Positions 1 through 12,988 of a DNA stretch of 64,000 nt are shown here, in pieces. Both the position numbers and the translations under genes were made by a program. The notes beneath the pieces were generated by a model that made no database searches, had not been told where the DNA came from, and saw only the letters and a list, made by a program, of their open reading frames with translations. The stretch is from Krasilnikovozyma curviuscula. Its lineage: Eukaryota > Basidiomycota > Tremellomycetes > Cystofilobasidiales > Mrakiaceae. Location: NCBI GenBank assembly GCA_014825775.1, contig MVAQ01000029.1, positions 84,190 through 148,189 on the forward strand, given 5' to 3'. The first letter of the stretch is position 1. The number at the start of each line of letters is the position of its first letter.

Positions 1-34
1 TAACAATCCGCCTCCGACTCATCGAAAACAGAAG

Positions 35-42
35 TATATAAG
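35..42 (+). promoter_or_regulatory. TATA box of the old yellow enzyme gene
   Basis: TATATAAG lies 89 nt before the ATG at 124. It is followed by a CT-rich tract and a poly-T run, the usual layout of a fungal core promoter. The transcription start is not known. Confidence 0.6.
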
Positions 43-123
43 CTCTATCTCCAATCTCCCCTGCTTTTTTTCACCACCATTGTTTACCTCTCAAACGAAA
101 ACCACCGACACTTGAAAGCAAAA

Positions 124-1926
<1,803 letters not shown>

Positions 1927-2297
1927 ATGCGATTAGACGATCTATATTTGAGTTTTTTTTGGTCGTTTTTGCTGTATTATCCTCCAACGCAATTTTTCTC
2001 TAATATACCACCTATGCGAGAATTGTGTACCACTGAGAAGACATCTGAGAAACGATCCTCACTTTCTTTTCCGACTCTTGGTTCTCTGAAATTCTGGCTC
2101 TTTTTCAGATACCGTTTTCATTAGCACCTTTCTTTATTCTCGATCCTAGGGAATGACTGGCTCGTTCAGCGCTTTGGTAAAAAACCTCAAAGAATTGGGT
2201 GCCTTTTGCTGTAAGTGGGATTTTCATTTATCCGCGAACCTTCATCTATCCACAGCCCAAACTACCTCACCACCTCACAATACATCACCTACGCAGA
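1927..2297. other. Intergenic: 3' end of the ene-reductase gene and promoter of the fusion enzyme
   Basis: The stretch is T-rich just after the first stop codon and CA/CT-rich before the next ATG. No further coding sequence or clear TATA box is visible. Confidence 0.5.
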
Positions 2298-4042
2298 ATG
2301 TCGACCAGAGCTCCAGGAAGGTATCCAGCCCAAGGAACGTCCGAGATTGGAGACGCTATCAGGGAGAGAAGGGGCGCTCGAGGACTGACGCCATTGGATG
2401 GGACGCTGCTCCATATTCCTGCCGTTGCTGGTGGATGGAACAAGCTGCTTGGAGCTGTCAGGACTGCTGGAAAACTTCCTGCTGATGTCAGAGAGACCAT
2501 GGTGAGCTCTTTGTCGTTCAATTTCAAAGTCGCCAAGCTACCTAATTCCTCTCCGAGCCCTTTTGGTTCAAGTGAGCTTTTGGACTAACCCCACTGTCTC
2601 TGCATTCTGCTCCAGATCTGTCGTGTTGCTGCCCACAACAGTGCTAGCTTTGAATGGATCCATCACGAGCCAGTGGGACGGGCTGGAGGTCTTACCACCG
2701 ACCAGTGCACCTACATTCGCAACATCATCGCCCCAACCCCATCTACCTCTCCTTTGACCTCATTACAACAAGCAGCTCTTGCCTTTGCTGATGCTTCAAC
2801 TACCACCATCAAGATCCCGACTCCAGTCTACGCTAACCTCCAGGCTGAACTTGAGCCACTCGCCGCTAAAGAGGGCATCGAAAGCGTCGATCTTATGGTA
2901 GAAGCCATGGCCGTCACTGCGACTTACCACATGGTGTCTCGTTTCCTTGTGGGCCTAGACGTTGACGGTCGAATGGACGAATTTGTGCCTTTCCCAAGCG
3001 AGGTCGTCACCATTCCAACCACGACCAACGGCTCGAAGTCCACCATCAGCTTGAACACAATCCACATTCCAGCATCGGTACCAAAAGAACAAGCCAAGAC
3101 GCTCATTTTTGTCAACTCTTTGATGACCAACGTGTCCATGTGGTACCCAACACTCCCATACTTCCTCGCGTCCGGAGAGTACGAGATCATTCTCTTTGAT
3201 CAGAGGGGGCACGGTAAATCCGAGATTCCAGAGATCCCAGTCACTGTGGAGATTGCGGCGGATGATATCAAAGGGTTGTTGACGCATTTCGGGGTCGAGA
3301 AGGCGGAGGCTGTCATCGGTGTTTCCCAAGGAGGTGCTACCACCCTCGCGTTCGCTAACAAGTATGCTTCCTCTACCAAGAAGGTGAGTTTAAGCTTCTT
3401 AAACACTTCCATTTCCCTTGTTTATGTTGCTCACCGAGACCGGACTGTCTTGTTCGAACAGATCATCGCTTGCGATACTCAAGCTGCATCCCCAGCCGCC
3501 AACGCGCAAGCTTGGACCGACAGAGTCGCTCTCGCGAAGGAGAAAACTATGCAGGCTCTGTCCGATGTGACCGTTCCAAGATGGTTCCCATCCGCGAAGG
3601 GCGATGAAGGCTACTTGAAGGTTGTCGGCGCTATGGTAGTGCGTGTCTCGTTTCCTTGTTTTTTTTTTGTTTTTTTGTTTTTTTTTTTGAACATTGGGTC
3701 CTTTCTCAATACTGATTTTCATTTCATTTGCTTAATTGCTTTCATTTCTCTGCCCAGACCAACACTCCCATCGCCGGGTTCGAACAATCCTGTGCTGCAC
3801 TCAAATCATACAATCTCCTTCCGGAGCTGTACACCTCCCTCTCGACCCTCCCCACGCTCCTTGTGGCCGGCTCTAAAGATGGTGCTCTTCCAGGTGTCCT
3901 CTTGAAGCTCGCGGAGGAGGCAACTGCGAAAGGCGCAAAGGACGTGTCGTTTGCTGCTGTGGAGGGAAGTGGTCACTTGCCTATGGTTGACCAGGGCGAG
4001 GTGTTTGCTAAAATTGCGTTGGAGTTCTTGAGCAAGGCATGA
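2298..4042 (+). CDS. Fused carboxymuconolactone decarboxylase-like and alpha/beta hydrolase (enol-lactonase-like) protein
   Basis: Four exons (introns 2502-2615, 3384-3461, 3636-3757) give 476 residues. Residues about 25-180 resemble the all-helical CMD/AhpD-like fold: a segment ICRVAAHNSASFEWIHHEP, then AGGLTTDQ, then a helix QQAALAFADASTT. Residues about 200-476 are an alpha/beta hydrolase close to 3-oxoadipate enol-lactonases. It has oxyanion segment FVNSLMTNVSMW, motif FDQRGHGKS, nucleophile elbow GVSQGG (Ser near 305), acid loop SKDGALP (Asp near 422) and GSGHLPM (His near 455), so the triad looks complete. In the protocatechuate branch of the beta-ketoadipate pathway these two activities are successive, and the bacterial PcaL fusion joins them with the hydrolase first. 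Here the order is reversed. The CMD part lacks the CxxC of true AhpD. The substrate is inferred; an unrelated lactone or peroxide role is possible. Confidence 0.82.
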
Positions 4043-4251
4043 TACATTCACTGGAGAGATAGTTCAGTATCGTTTTGTGATTGATATTGCTTGCTTTGAA
4101 GTCTATCAACGGCGAACGCGCAACTGAAGATGACTCTTTCTCTGAATTCCAATCAGAAAACAGCATTTTGTTGTTAATCGACCATATTTGTCATGATCTC
4201 ATAGGCGTCAACAAAATTCATACACTAAATTTACACCCGGTGATGTCTCTT

Positions 4252-6182
4252 TTAAGCCTTCTCAGTTGAAGTTGACTTTTCCGAGGCCGCAGCGGCTTCC
4301 TTTTCCTTCCACCACTACAAAAAAAAGGCGATAGCCAGCAGTCAGCTAGTAGTCCAAACTAAACCGGATCTACACCAGTAGTAGTTACTCACATTCATAG
4401 TCATCTTGACTCCTTCCTGAACACCAATGATAGGCTCGTAGCCCAACAGCCGCCTGGCCCGCTCAGTATTGTAATACCTCGCTTGAGTAGAGAACTTGAC
4501 CCTAAACACCGTGAACCCAGGTTCTTTCCCAACGAGCTTAGCATACACCTCTGCTGCCCTGGCGAGGACAAGACCAACCGGCCGGGGCAATGTGAGGATG
4601 TAAGGTGGTGTGTGGCCGACTTCACGCCAGACGGCACGGGGGAAGTCCCAGAAGTACACAGGCTCGCAGTTTGTGATGAAAAATGCTTGACCTGCGACAG
4701 TCAGAGATGTTGGTGGTGATGGCTCACCGGGTGAGAGGGCTGGAGCAGCAAATTGGTCGAATTTTGTTCTGGGAGAAGCAGCGTCAAGTCAGTTTCAAAG
4801 CAATTCAAACGAAGAGTACAGAAGAGATTGTAAAAAGCTCACCGAAGGACAGGTCTGTTAGCATCTTCACCACCGTATTTCTTGTACAGCTCCGCTTTCT
4901 CCAAGGCTTCAGCAGTCGGCTTCTCGACAGGACCCACAGGTCTGACTTGACTCGTCGGGATCTTTGTTGGTTTGGTAGATAGCGAAGGAACAAGCAATGC
5001 ATCATCGAACGCCTCCATCTTGACTTCTTCGTTAAGTTTGTCGGCAGCGAGGAGGTGAGCATGGGCGACATTATAGACGTGCGTCCAGTCGAAGAGGTTG
5101 TCGTTGTTTCCGATTTGGAACATGGTTTGCTTATTAGTAACAACCGAAATGAGTCCCTGGATGACTTGACGATCTCCAGGACTGGTAATGAAAGGGCCGC
5201 TTGGCTCAGTCAAGAGTTACAGATGGTGGAAAGATGTGGGGGATTGCGACTCACCCGAAAATACCAGCTGGTCTTAGAGCACACGTTTTGAGCCCGTCCT
5301 TTCCATTCGCACCGAGGACCATAGCTTCAGCTTCAGCTTTTGACTCGTTATATGCGTCCATTGGAACCTCTGGGAACGTGAGCCTCTCATCGACATCCAT
5401 CAACTGCTCTTCGCCGTCGTACACCACGCCAGCACTGGAAACAAGGACCCAAAGTCAACAAGCTTATCACCATTATCCAGAAAGAGAGAGCAAGGTGCTT
5501 GAGCACGTACGATGAAGTGAAGACGAGCTTCTTGACACCAAGCTTGTTCATGGCCTTCAGCACTGTTCGTGTGCCGTCGACGTTGACTTTCTTGTAAATG
5601 GCAGCACCCATTCCATGGATGGGAGAAGCTGTGTGAATGACCACCGTTGCCTCTGACTACGTTTTTACGACAGAAAAATGGACGTGGTATTAGCTAGACC
5701 ATCCTAGAGTTGGGAAGGGAAAGAAACGAAAGGGAAATGGGGCAGGAATATATGCACCTTTGTCAATGCCTGCTCGAGGTCTTCCTGCTTGGTGATATCC
5801 CCGACGAAGAAAGACACATTGCTGTTACAGCATAAGATCAAACCATGACGTGTCAGTCCCAGTGCAAGAGGAGAGAAAGGGGAGAGGCGTGGTACTCACT
5901 CGTCGAAATGCCTCTGGACGATGTCAAACACTGCGACTTTAGTCTCTCCCCTCAGTAGCAACCTCTCTACAATATGGCGTCCTACAAACCCACATCCTCC
6001 GATCACGCTACAGAACCAAGTGGCAGGTCAGCCTCGATCAATAGGATGTTCAGAGGGGAACGGGCGCTCTATCGAACCACTTACAAGCTGGGGGAGAAAA
6101 AAACGATCTGTCAGCTGGTTCATGAACTTAGAAATGAAAACACGAGGACTTACTATGATTCAGTTCCTGGTACTGGAGCCAT
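4252..6182 (-). CDS. ERG26: Sterol-4-alpha-carboxylate 3-dehydrogenase-like (3-beta-HSD family)
   Basis: Nine exons give 422 residues. Exons on the minus strand are 6182-6154, 6007-5900, 5821-5758, 5656-5511, 5434-5255, 5181-4843, 4768-4728, 4691-4393 and 4314-4252, with consistent phases throughout. The Rossmann glycine motif [13 protein letters not shown] starts near residue 11. TASPIHG follows, then the catalytic YNESK (YxxxK), then [13 protein letters not shown], all hallmarks of the 3-beta-hydroxysteroid dehydrogenase family that includes ERG26. ERG26 removes the C4 carboxyl as it oxidises the 3-hydroxyl in ergosterol synthesis at the ER. The segment around residues 255-310, rich in Lys, Glu and Pro, looks like a lineage-specific insertion. 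The C-terminus is a short Ala/Lys/Glu tail with no obvious membrane anchor. A paralogue acting on another sterol or dihydroflavonol-like substrate remains possible. Confidence 0.82.
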
Positions 6183-6455
6183 TGCGAGTTTTGAGAACCT
6201 TACAGGGATGCAGCTCAAGTAGACTCGATAGTGCAGCGAAGCGAAGTGATGAGGGGTCGTTCGGCGGAAATACAACAAGTATTAGAGAAATTCACCACAC
6301 ACTGAGGTCTACTGAAGTTAAATGATGAAGTAGCTAGAAACCTATGGGACAGGTACAAGCCTGATATTCTTGCGTGCCTAGCTCGATAAGCATCGGCGCA
6401 GTTCCAGAGAATACAGAGGTGAAATGTTGACGTCGACATTTTATCAGACACCATA

Positions 6456-8050
6456 TCATGTTTCTTTTGACTGCTTCACATCTTTATTTTCCTCAGGCTC
6501 CCTCATAACAACCTCGTACACCTGGAACGTGCTTCCAATCAAGAAACTCCAGCTTCCCCAGAACGTGAACAAGTCACTTTGGTAGATGGCTTTCGAATCA
6601 CTTGAGAACCCCAGTGCACCACACCCTAAGAAACCGATAGCACCAATGAGATTCCACAGGCCTACCTGCCAGCCGATGTCAAAAGGCTGGATTTTGTACC
6701 ACTTCATGCCCGGTTGGACTTCGATCATGATGAGGAGGGAGGAGATCACAAAACCAGTTCCACCGACAACCTATTCGAAGGCTGGTGGATTAGTACCTTA
6801 CTGAACGAAGGAGAGAAGCGGGATCGAAGCACTTAAACGTACTTGAGGCAACCAGAAGAAGATGTCACTGAAGAACATGCGACAAGTGGCGGTCATTAGT
6901 CTCAAATATGACATGGGCAGCATTTACCACAGATGGAGAATGATAAGCGTACATGATGGCCAGTGATCCAGTATCTTCAGAGAAACCGGGAATCACCCCT
7001 GGTAAACCAGTACTAGTAGCGTGGCAAGTCCAGTAAGTCAGCACTCAATTCAGGAGCATTCCTTCAAGCAAAGAGAAATATCATTCAGATAAAAGAAACG
7101 TTGTGTTTTATACTCACATTGTTGAGACCCAAAAGATTGTTGCAGCAGCCATTTGCACGATTGCTGCCAGATACCCCAGATCATGCCACCTCGCCGGTCC
7201 AAACCACATCCACTTATTCCTTTTCTCTTCATCTTTTATATTTTCCCTTGCGTTAGAGATTATCCTCTCCTTCTCATCCTCCGACTTTACCGCCCCCGGA
7301 TGGGTACCAAACAACGCGTACTCGAGCGCCAGACCGAAATCGCCTTCTCGTCCCCTGTTCTCGGCTTCGAGGACACCAGCATAAGCGCCGATTTCGAAGA
7401 GTGTACCACCGACGAAGGCGAGTGCAGACGCTGCGACTGGTATCGCTGGGCTGGAGTACTTGTCCGGGAGAAAGAGCGGCAGGACTACAAAGTGTGCATA
7501 ACCAGAGATCAGTCCCTTTCGTTATAACGACACTCTGCCAGACAGAAAGATGGATCTAGAAAAGAACTTACCGATACAGAACCCATTACATACCCACACG
7601 GCGGAACCCCACCAAAACAACCACGCAACCCAAAACGAGATATCCATCCTCAGGTTCGGCTTGAAGTAGCTCTCAGGTGCCTTGACTCTTATCAGCACAT
7701 GCTGTAGGGCTGATGCTTTGTCGGGCGAAGTAGATGGTGCCGACGATGAGGTGTGGGGGATGTGCGGCTTGGGTGTAAATCGAGCTTTACGCGCTTGACG
7801 GGAAGAAAACTCGGCTGTTCCTGATGGTGTAGAGGACTAGACGTATAGGATTAATAGATACGCGGCTTGGCTTCAGCAACCTGACCACGAGAACGAGAGG
7901 GTGAAACAAAAATGAATAGCTCACGTTGTGATTGTGGACATCCCATTTCCCCTCTCGAGCGCGAAACCAACTGAAGTTCCTGTTCCTGTTAAGAATGGAA
8001 GAATGTGCGCTACCGTGTAATGAAGCCGTGTGTAGGTGGGTACCTTCCAT
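6456..8050 (-). CDS. Fungal multi-span integral membrane protein of unknown function
   Basis: The start chosen is the ATG at 8050 (MEGTHLHTASLHGS), because that reading frame runs through an Arg/Trp-rich segment (FSWFRAREGKWDVHNHN) into the next exon. The frame then continues through a hydrophilic linker, RVKAPESYFKPNLRMDIS and a first membrane segment. At least six hydrophobic segments follow, including AASALAFVGGTLFEIGAYAG, LGYLAAIVQMAAATIFWVST, DIFFWLPQVVGGTGFVISSL and WNLIGAIGFLGCGALGF. A soluble loop with KSEDEKERIISNAREN lies between the second and third. The last membrane span is followed by a charged tail ending KQSKET. I recognise a conserved fungal family of predicted membrane proteins but no established function. 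No transporter signature is visible. Exon boundaries between 6750 and 7100 are approximate. Confidence 0.75.
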
Positions 8051-8615
8051 TTTGTAAACACTGGAAGACTGAAGCAGGAAAAAGTGAATAGTCGCCTTTT
8101 GGGTCAACTTTTCTGAATGATTTCGAATAGAACTACGTTGGCGATACTTTGGACTCACGAGAGAAATCACTATATGGTAAGTAGAAGACATCAAGAGCAG
8201 GAACATCAGCTCAGGTTGCACTGGGAAAACAATCGAACAGAAGCTCCAAAAAAACATGGCACCGTCCAAGCTTTCTGTTTCTCCAAAGCTCATAGCTTCC
8301 GAGATAAAGAGAAGCTTCCTAGTTCCTATTCAAATCTGGAGCTGTAGCATCGAAAATCGCCTGCTCTATCTGCTATTCCAGAAGCTCGCCTATGCCCCCG
8401 CCATTGGAAGTTGATACTGACCTCTTCAGGTATCTCTGATCTATCTTCTAATGTTTTCTGAGGTGCAGTTGTTGGTGACGGTTCGAAGTCAGCTCAACCC
8501 CCTTGGGATACAAAAATAAACTCCATGGCTGGAACGTGTGGAATTTCGCGACGTCATGAAGAGTTGCGTTCCTTTTCACCCAGATCTCACCTGGACGTAA
8601 ACAAAAACAGAAAAA
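8051..8615. other. Divergent promoter region between the membrane protein and phosphomutase genes
   Basis: About 0.56 kb separates two genes transcribed away from each other, so both promoters should lie here. Open frames in it are short and resemble no family. No clear TATA box is seen. Confidence 0.5.
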
Positions 8616-11416
8616 ATGGATTCAAATCTCCAAGCCAAATACGATCTTTATGTAAAATTGGATAAGGTAGCTGACTTCCTTCGCTCTGCAGCATTCTTCA
8701 GGTCGTTTGACTAAGGGATTCCCCCTACCTTTGTGTCTTTCAGAATCCAGTTACGTCGAAGGAGATCCAGTCGCTGGCTTCAACCGGTGATTTATCGTTA
8801 GTCGCCGAACTTTTGGAACGGAGGTTGGAGTTTGGAACAGCTGGGCTGAGAGGAAGGATGCAAGGCGGGTTCAACAGAATGAACGAGCTTGTCGTGATCC
8901 AGGCGTCCGTCGTCAGTAAACTAGGACCCAACCCAACTTTAATCCAGATTCTAACTCCTGATAACTAACTCTATCTGGTATGTACTGGTTCTTTTGTGAT
9001 CGGAATAGGGCCTTCGAAACCATCTTTCCACCCTCCCGTCTTCCTCGCCAGCCTCACCACGTCAAATAATCATAGCCCACGACCACAGACACCAATCTCT
9101 CCGCTTTGCGATTCTCATTGCAGCAGTATTCCTCTCATCCTCAGAACCATGGCAAGTACTCTGGCTGGAGGGCAACTCAGGTACACCCCTAACACCGTTT
9201 GGGATCGAGTACTTCAACGGGGTCGTCAGGACCGACGGAGGTGATGTTATGGTTGGAGTTATGGTTACTGCGAGTCATAATCCTAAGGATGATAATGGTT
9301 ATAAGGTATGTTTTGGTACTCTTCCCGCTTTCCCACATTGGTTACCCAAGCATCCTCTCCTCCGCTACCTAGGTCTACGCTCAGACAGGCACCCAAATCA
9401 TCCCCCCACTCTCGACACATATCGCTGATGCTATCCATGACATAGCAGAAGATGAAATCGCAACCGAGATATGGGAATCAACGATGGAGTCCATTGCCAA
9501 GCACGAAAACTTCAAGGATGTAACGGAGGAAGTGACAGAGAACTATTTCAAGCACCTTTTAACACTACGCTCTAATGAACTGTAAGTAAACAACTCAATT
9601 TCTTTTTTTATGTAAGACCAGATGTCGATTATTGTCCTCGGTCGTCGCATAGGGCAACGAACATTACCTCCCTAATCACCATTACTCACACTGCTTTACA
9701 CGGCGTCTCAACACCTTACGTCCTCAAAGCGCTCTTCAATGCCGGGTTCAAGAACGTCACCTGTGTTCCAGAACAGAAGGAGTGTGATGCTGATTTCCCA
9801 ACTGTCAGGTTTCCAAACCCTGGTTAGTCAAGAAATTGCGCGCGTTTGCTCTGTGTATATCCTGTAAAGATTGACTTCCTCATTTGCGGTATCCTCTGTT
9901 GCTGATGATACAGAGGAGAAAGGTAATTACTTCAAAAATACTGTGCTTTGTCAAAACCAAACTGACTAATTTAGTACTTACGACTGATGCCTTCTAGGGG
10001 CTCTCGTAAGTTTTATTTTATTTTATTTTATTCTACTTTCTCAATCTTACGATATTAGATTGACACATATTACCTACTGCATTCGTTTTCGGTTTTGCAG
10101 GATCTTGCAGTTTCCACCGCGCCAAAGATACATGGCTCAATCATCTTGGCCAACGATCCAGACATGGACAGATTTACCGCCGCTGAATACTTAACAGCCA
10201 CGTAAGTGGCTCTTCTCCACATTATAGACCTCATTACCAGTGAACTGTCCTCAGCAAGTGTTCCTTCGTACAGTGGCGACTGGAAACTCTTCACAGGCGA
10301 TCAACTGGGCTCTCTTTTCGGCTGGTGGGTTTATCACCTTCACTCAACCTCCTTCCCGACCCAGAAACTTGCTTTTGTTGCCTCCACCGTCTCGTCGAAA
10401 TTTCTGAAAGCACTTGCTGCGCACCACTCCACGGCGTCGTCGCCTGTAAGGTTTGAAGAGTGTTTGACGGGATTCAAATATATCGGGTCTACAGCGAAAA
10501 CTCTAGAGAAGGACGGGTGGCTGGTAGGATTTGGGTATGAAGAGGCGATTGGGTACATGCTAAGCCCGCTTGTGAGGGATAAGGATGGTATCAGTGCAGC
10601 TGTGAGTACTTCCGCCAATCCTGGGTCTAATGAATGTTAATTGAATACTAATTCCTGCTCTGCTTATTACTCTTATAAGGTGGCGTTTGGTGAGATGGCG
10701 ACGTATCTGTACGGAAGAGGTATGACTGTATCGACAAAGCTCGAGGAGCTGTACTCGACGTAAGTTCATCTTGCATAGCTAATCCGACGGAAATCCTCAT
10801 TCTTGTTGGCTCCACAGTTATGGGAGATTCGTTACCAAGAACGGATACTGGGTTTGTAGAAATCCTTCGCTGACAGCCAAGATCTTCAAGCGCTTAAGAA
10901 GTTCCTATTCCACCAATGCCGTGGGTATTTCTACCATTTTGATCCTCCTCACAAAAATCCTTCTAACCTAATCTTTTGAATCAGAAAATTACACTTCCCT
11001 CCGCCCACCCACTCGCTTCTCAAACCTTGTCCTACCCCATCAGCCTCGCTGGCCTACCGGTCAAATCTATTCGTGACCTCACTGTAGGTTACGACTCGAG
11101 TACTTCTGATCTCCTACCCACGCTCCCTGAGAGCGATGGAGAAATGATTACTTTCACGACTGAGGGCGTGACAGTTACGCTGAGAGGAAGCGGGACTGAA
11201 CCTAAGATCAAAGTTGGTTTTTCCGCTTATTCTCTCACTTTTGAGATGAAACTTTTTTAACAACTTCTTCTTTCTTTCCTAATGTAGTTCTACATCGAAG
11301 CTTCTGGGTCGTCGACGCTAGAAGAGATCGAGGCGCTGTTGAAGAAGGTATTGGACGATATTGAAGACAACTGGATACAGTGTCAATCAAACGGATTAGC
11401 TAAAGCAACTGTATAA
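8616..11416 (+). CDS. Phosphoglucomutase/phosphopentomutase (alpha-D-phosphohexomutase superfamily, PGM2/PRM15-like)
   Basis: About a dozen exons carry a continuous phosphohexomutase. The N-terminus is MDSNLQAKYDLYVKLDK, then LEFGTAGLRGRMQ, the substrate-binding N-terminal motif. The catalytic phosphoserine motif is MVTASHNPKDDNGYKVY. The HTALHGV segment and PEQKECDADFPTVRFPNPE match human PGM2 and yeast Pgm3/Prm15 rather than classical PGM1. The metal loop reads LANDPDMDRF. Sugar recognition is GFGYEEAIGYM and the phosphate-binding loop is RGSGTEPKIKFY. Enzymes of this subgroup interconvert ribose-1-P and ribose-5-P, and glucose-1-P and glucose-6-P, linking nucleoside salvage to the pentose phosphate route in the cytosol. 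The loop Ala seen in DPDADR relatives is Met here. One intron contains a TTTTA repeat. Confidence 0.9.
10015..10036 (+). repeat. TTTTA microsatellite inside a phosphomutase intron
   Basis: About four consecutive TTTTA units lie directly after the donor of the intron that begins near 10010. It looks like a simple length-variable repeat with no sign of function. Confidence 0.7.
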
Positions 11417-12988
11417 CGTATAACCTATCGGAGTACAAATTTAGGGGCACAGTACGGCGACTCCCTCGCGAAATCATGTCAGACAGAGCGATGAAACAAA
11501 AACAATCCCCTTTGTGTGAGATTGGCTGGCTCTGACGGGCAAAGTGTTTGGTTTGGATGAAACCAAAACGTGACCAACTGAATAAGAAGTCCTCTGCCAT
11601 CCGACCACAACTTACTCTAAACCCTTGAATATCAAAGCGACTAACTACTGGCTCTACCTTGATACGAGGAAGACTATTCGATGTCGAAGAAGAAGTTATT
11701 AACACAATGATTTCAACGGGTCAAGATTTGTGACATGAGATGAGAAGCTCCACGTTTTCGGTTGGGAGGTTGTCTTAACTGATACTAAGGTCTACACTCT
11801 CTGGTGAACTCTCGGTCAATCAAGTCTACCTGTCTCGCAGGAGAAACAAAATGGTAGTATGTAACTGATTAGGTTCATTGGCTGGATGCAACTGTAGCTC
11901 AGAGCCTTCTCTTATACAGAGCATCCTTAAATGTCCAAATTGATATGTCCTGGGGTTTCCCTCTTTCTGTCTTTCCAGACGGACTGGTGGAGGGCTTGTG
12001 AATATCAAAACAAGGCAAGAGCAGTGCCAAACCTTGCGCCACCGCAGCCCAGTTTTTCAAGGGCTCGTAGAAGGTCGGCAATGGTTTCTTCTACCCATAT
12101 CCTTTTTTTTTGTTTGACCATTGGTTGGGTCTCTCAACTCTATAACTTCCTATCCTCGACCCCACCCATTTTCGCCACTTTGATTTTTGCAATGACAATG
12201 ACAGCTCGCCGTCGTCAGAGAGTCTCTTTCTGGGTAGATTTATTTACCAGCATGAAATGATCTTTAATGTTCGCTGAGGCTAGAACACTCTGTGGTACTG
12301 TCCAAGGTCTGTCTACCCATCCCATCGACGACTTGCAGCCCCACCTGATACGAACATAGACTCATCTCGATCCCTGTCGCTCAAGGTTGGCACCAGCTTC
12401 TTTGAGCTCCAAGAACACTTTTAAAAGTCGATGTGTGCAAACCCGCCACTTCCGCCAAAGGACGTTCGTTGGCTTGGAGCGGTTGAGTGAGGCTGCTTAA
12501 TTGGATGAATCTCAAATGAGTTGAACGAAGGTTGAGAGCTGGCAATAAATTGCCTTTTCAACAGGAATCAATTGACCCTATTCAATACAATAGTTCTGGT
12601 CCTCAATTCAGTTTCAGTTGCGCTTCAAATCTTGGAGGGCATTCCCCTTTAATTCCAGTAGGTCTCACCCGAAGAATCGTCTCACCGGTACCGAAACAAG
12701 TACGTGCTTCTTACTTGCTGAAAAGGGAAATAGATCTCCGTTTGCTTTTTTGGGGTTGTGAACCCTGTGCGATTTTAGGGCTGGTTCCAAAAACCTTTCC
12801 GTTTTGGTCTGCGCGCTGAAATGATTTTTCAAACTCCGCACAGCTTTTGCGACCTCTCTCCGCCTGTCCTCTGTGTGAAACCTTGCGCTCCGTCCGTTTG
12901 TCACCTAAAATTAATCCTCTCGAAATTTCCTCTCGTTGCCGTTGCTCCTCAGTCATTCGTTCCCTATACAATCCCTCACTGCTCCTGG
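11417..12988. other. Long intergenic stretch (1.6 kb) before the RNase HI N-domain protein gene
   Basis: The stretch holds the 3' end of the phosphomutase transcript and a long upstream region. Open frames on both strands are below about 110 codons and match nothing I know. Pyrimidine-rich tracts at 12100-12170 and 12880-12960 could belong to a 5' leader. No tRNA-like or transposon structure is visible. Confidence 0.45.

Noticed and set aside
9150..9185. Very short GC-AG intron in the phosphomutase gene
   Set aside because: The segment reads through in frame and aligns with the expected strand before the TPxxPFG motif, so no intron is needed.
11400..12260. Short open frames of 60-109 codons on both strands
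   Set aside because: No family resemblance, no matching splice phases and ordinary intergenic composition.
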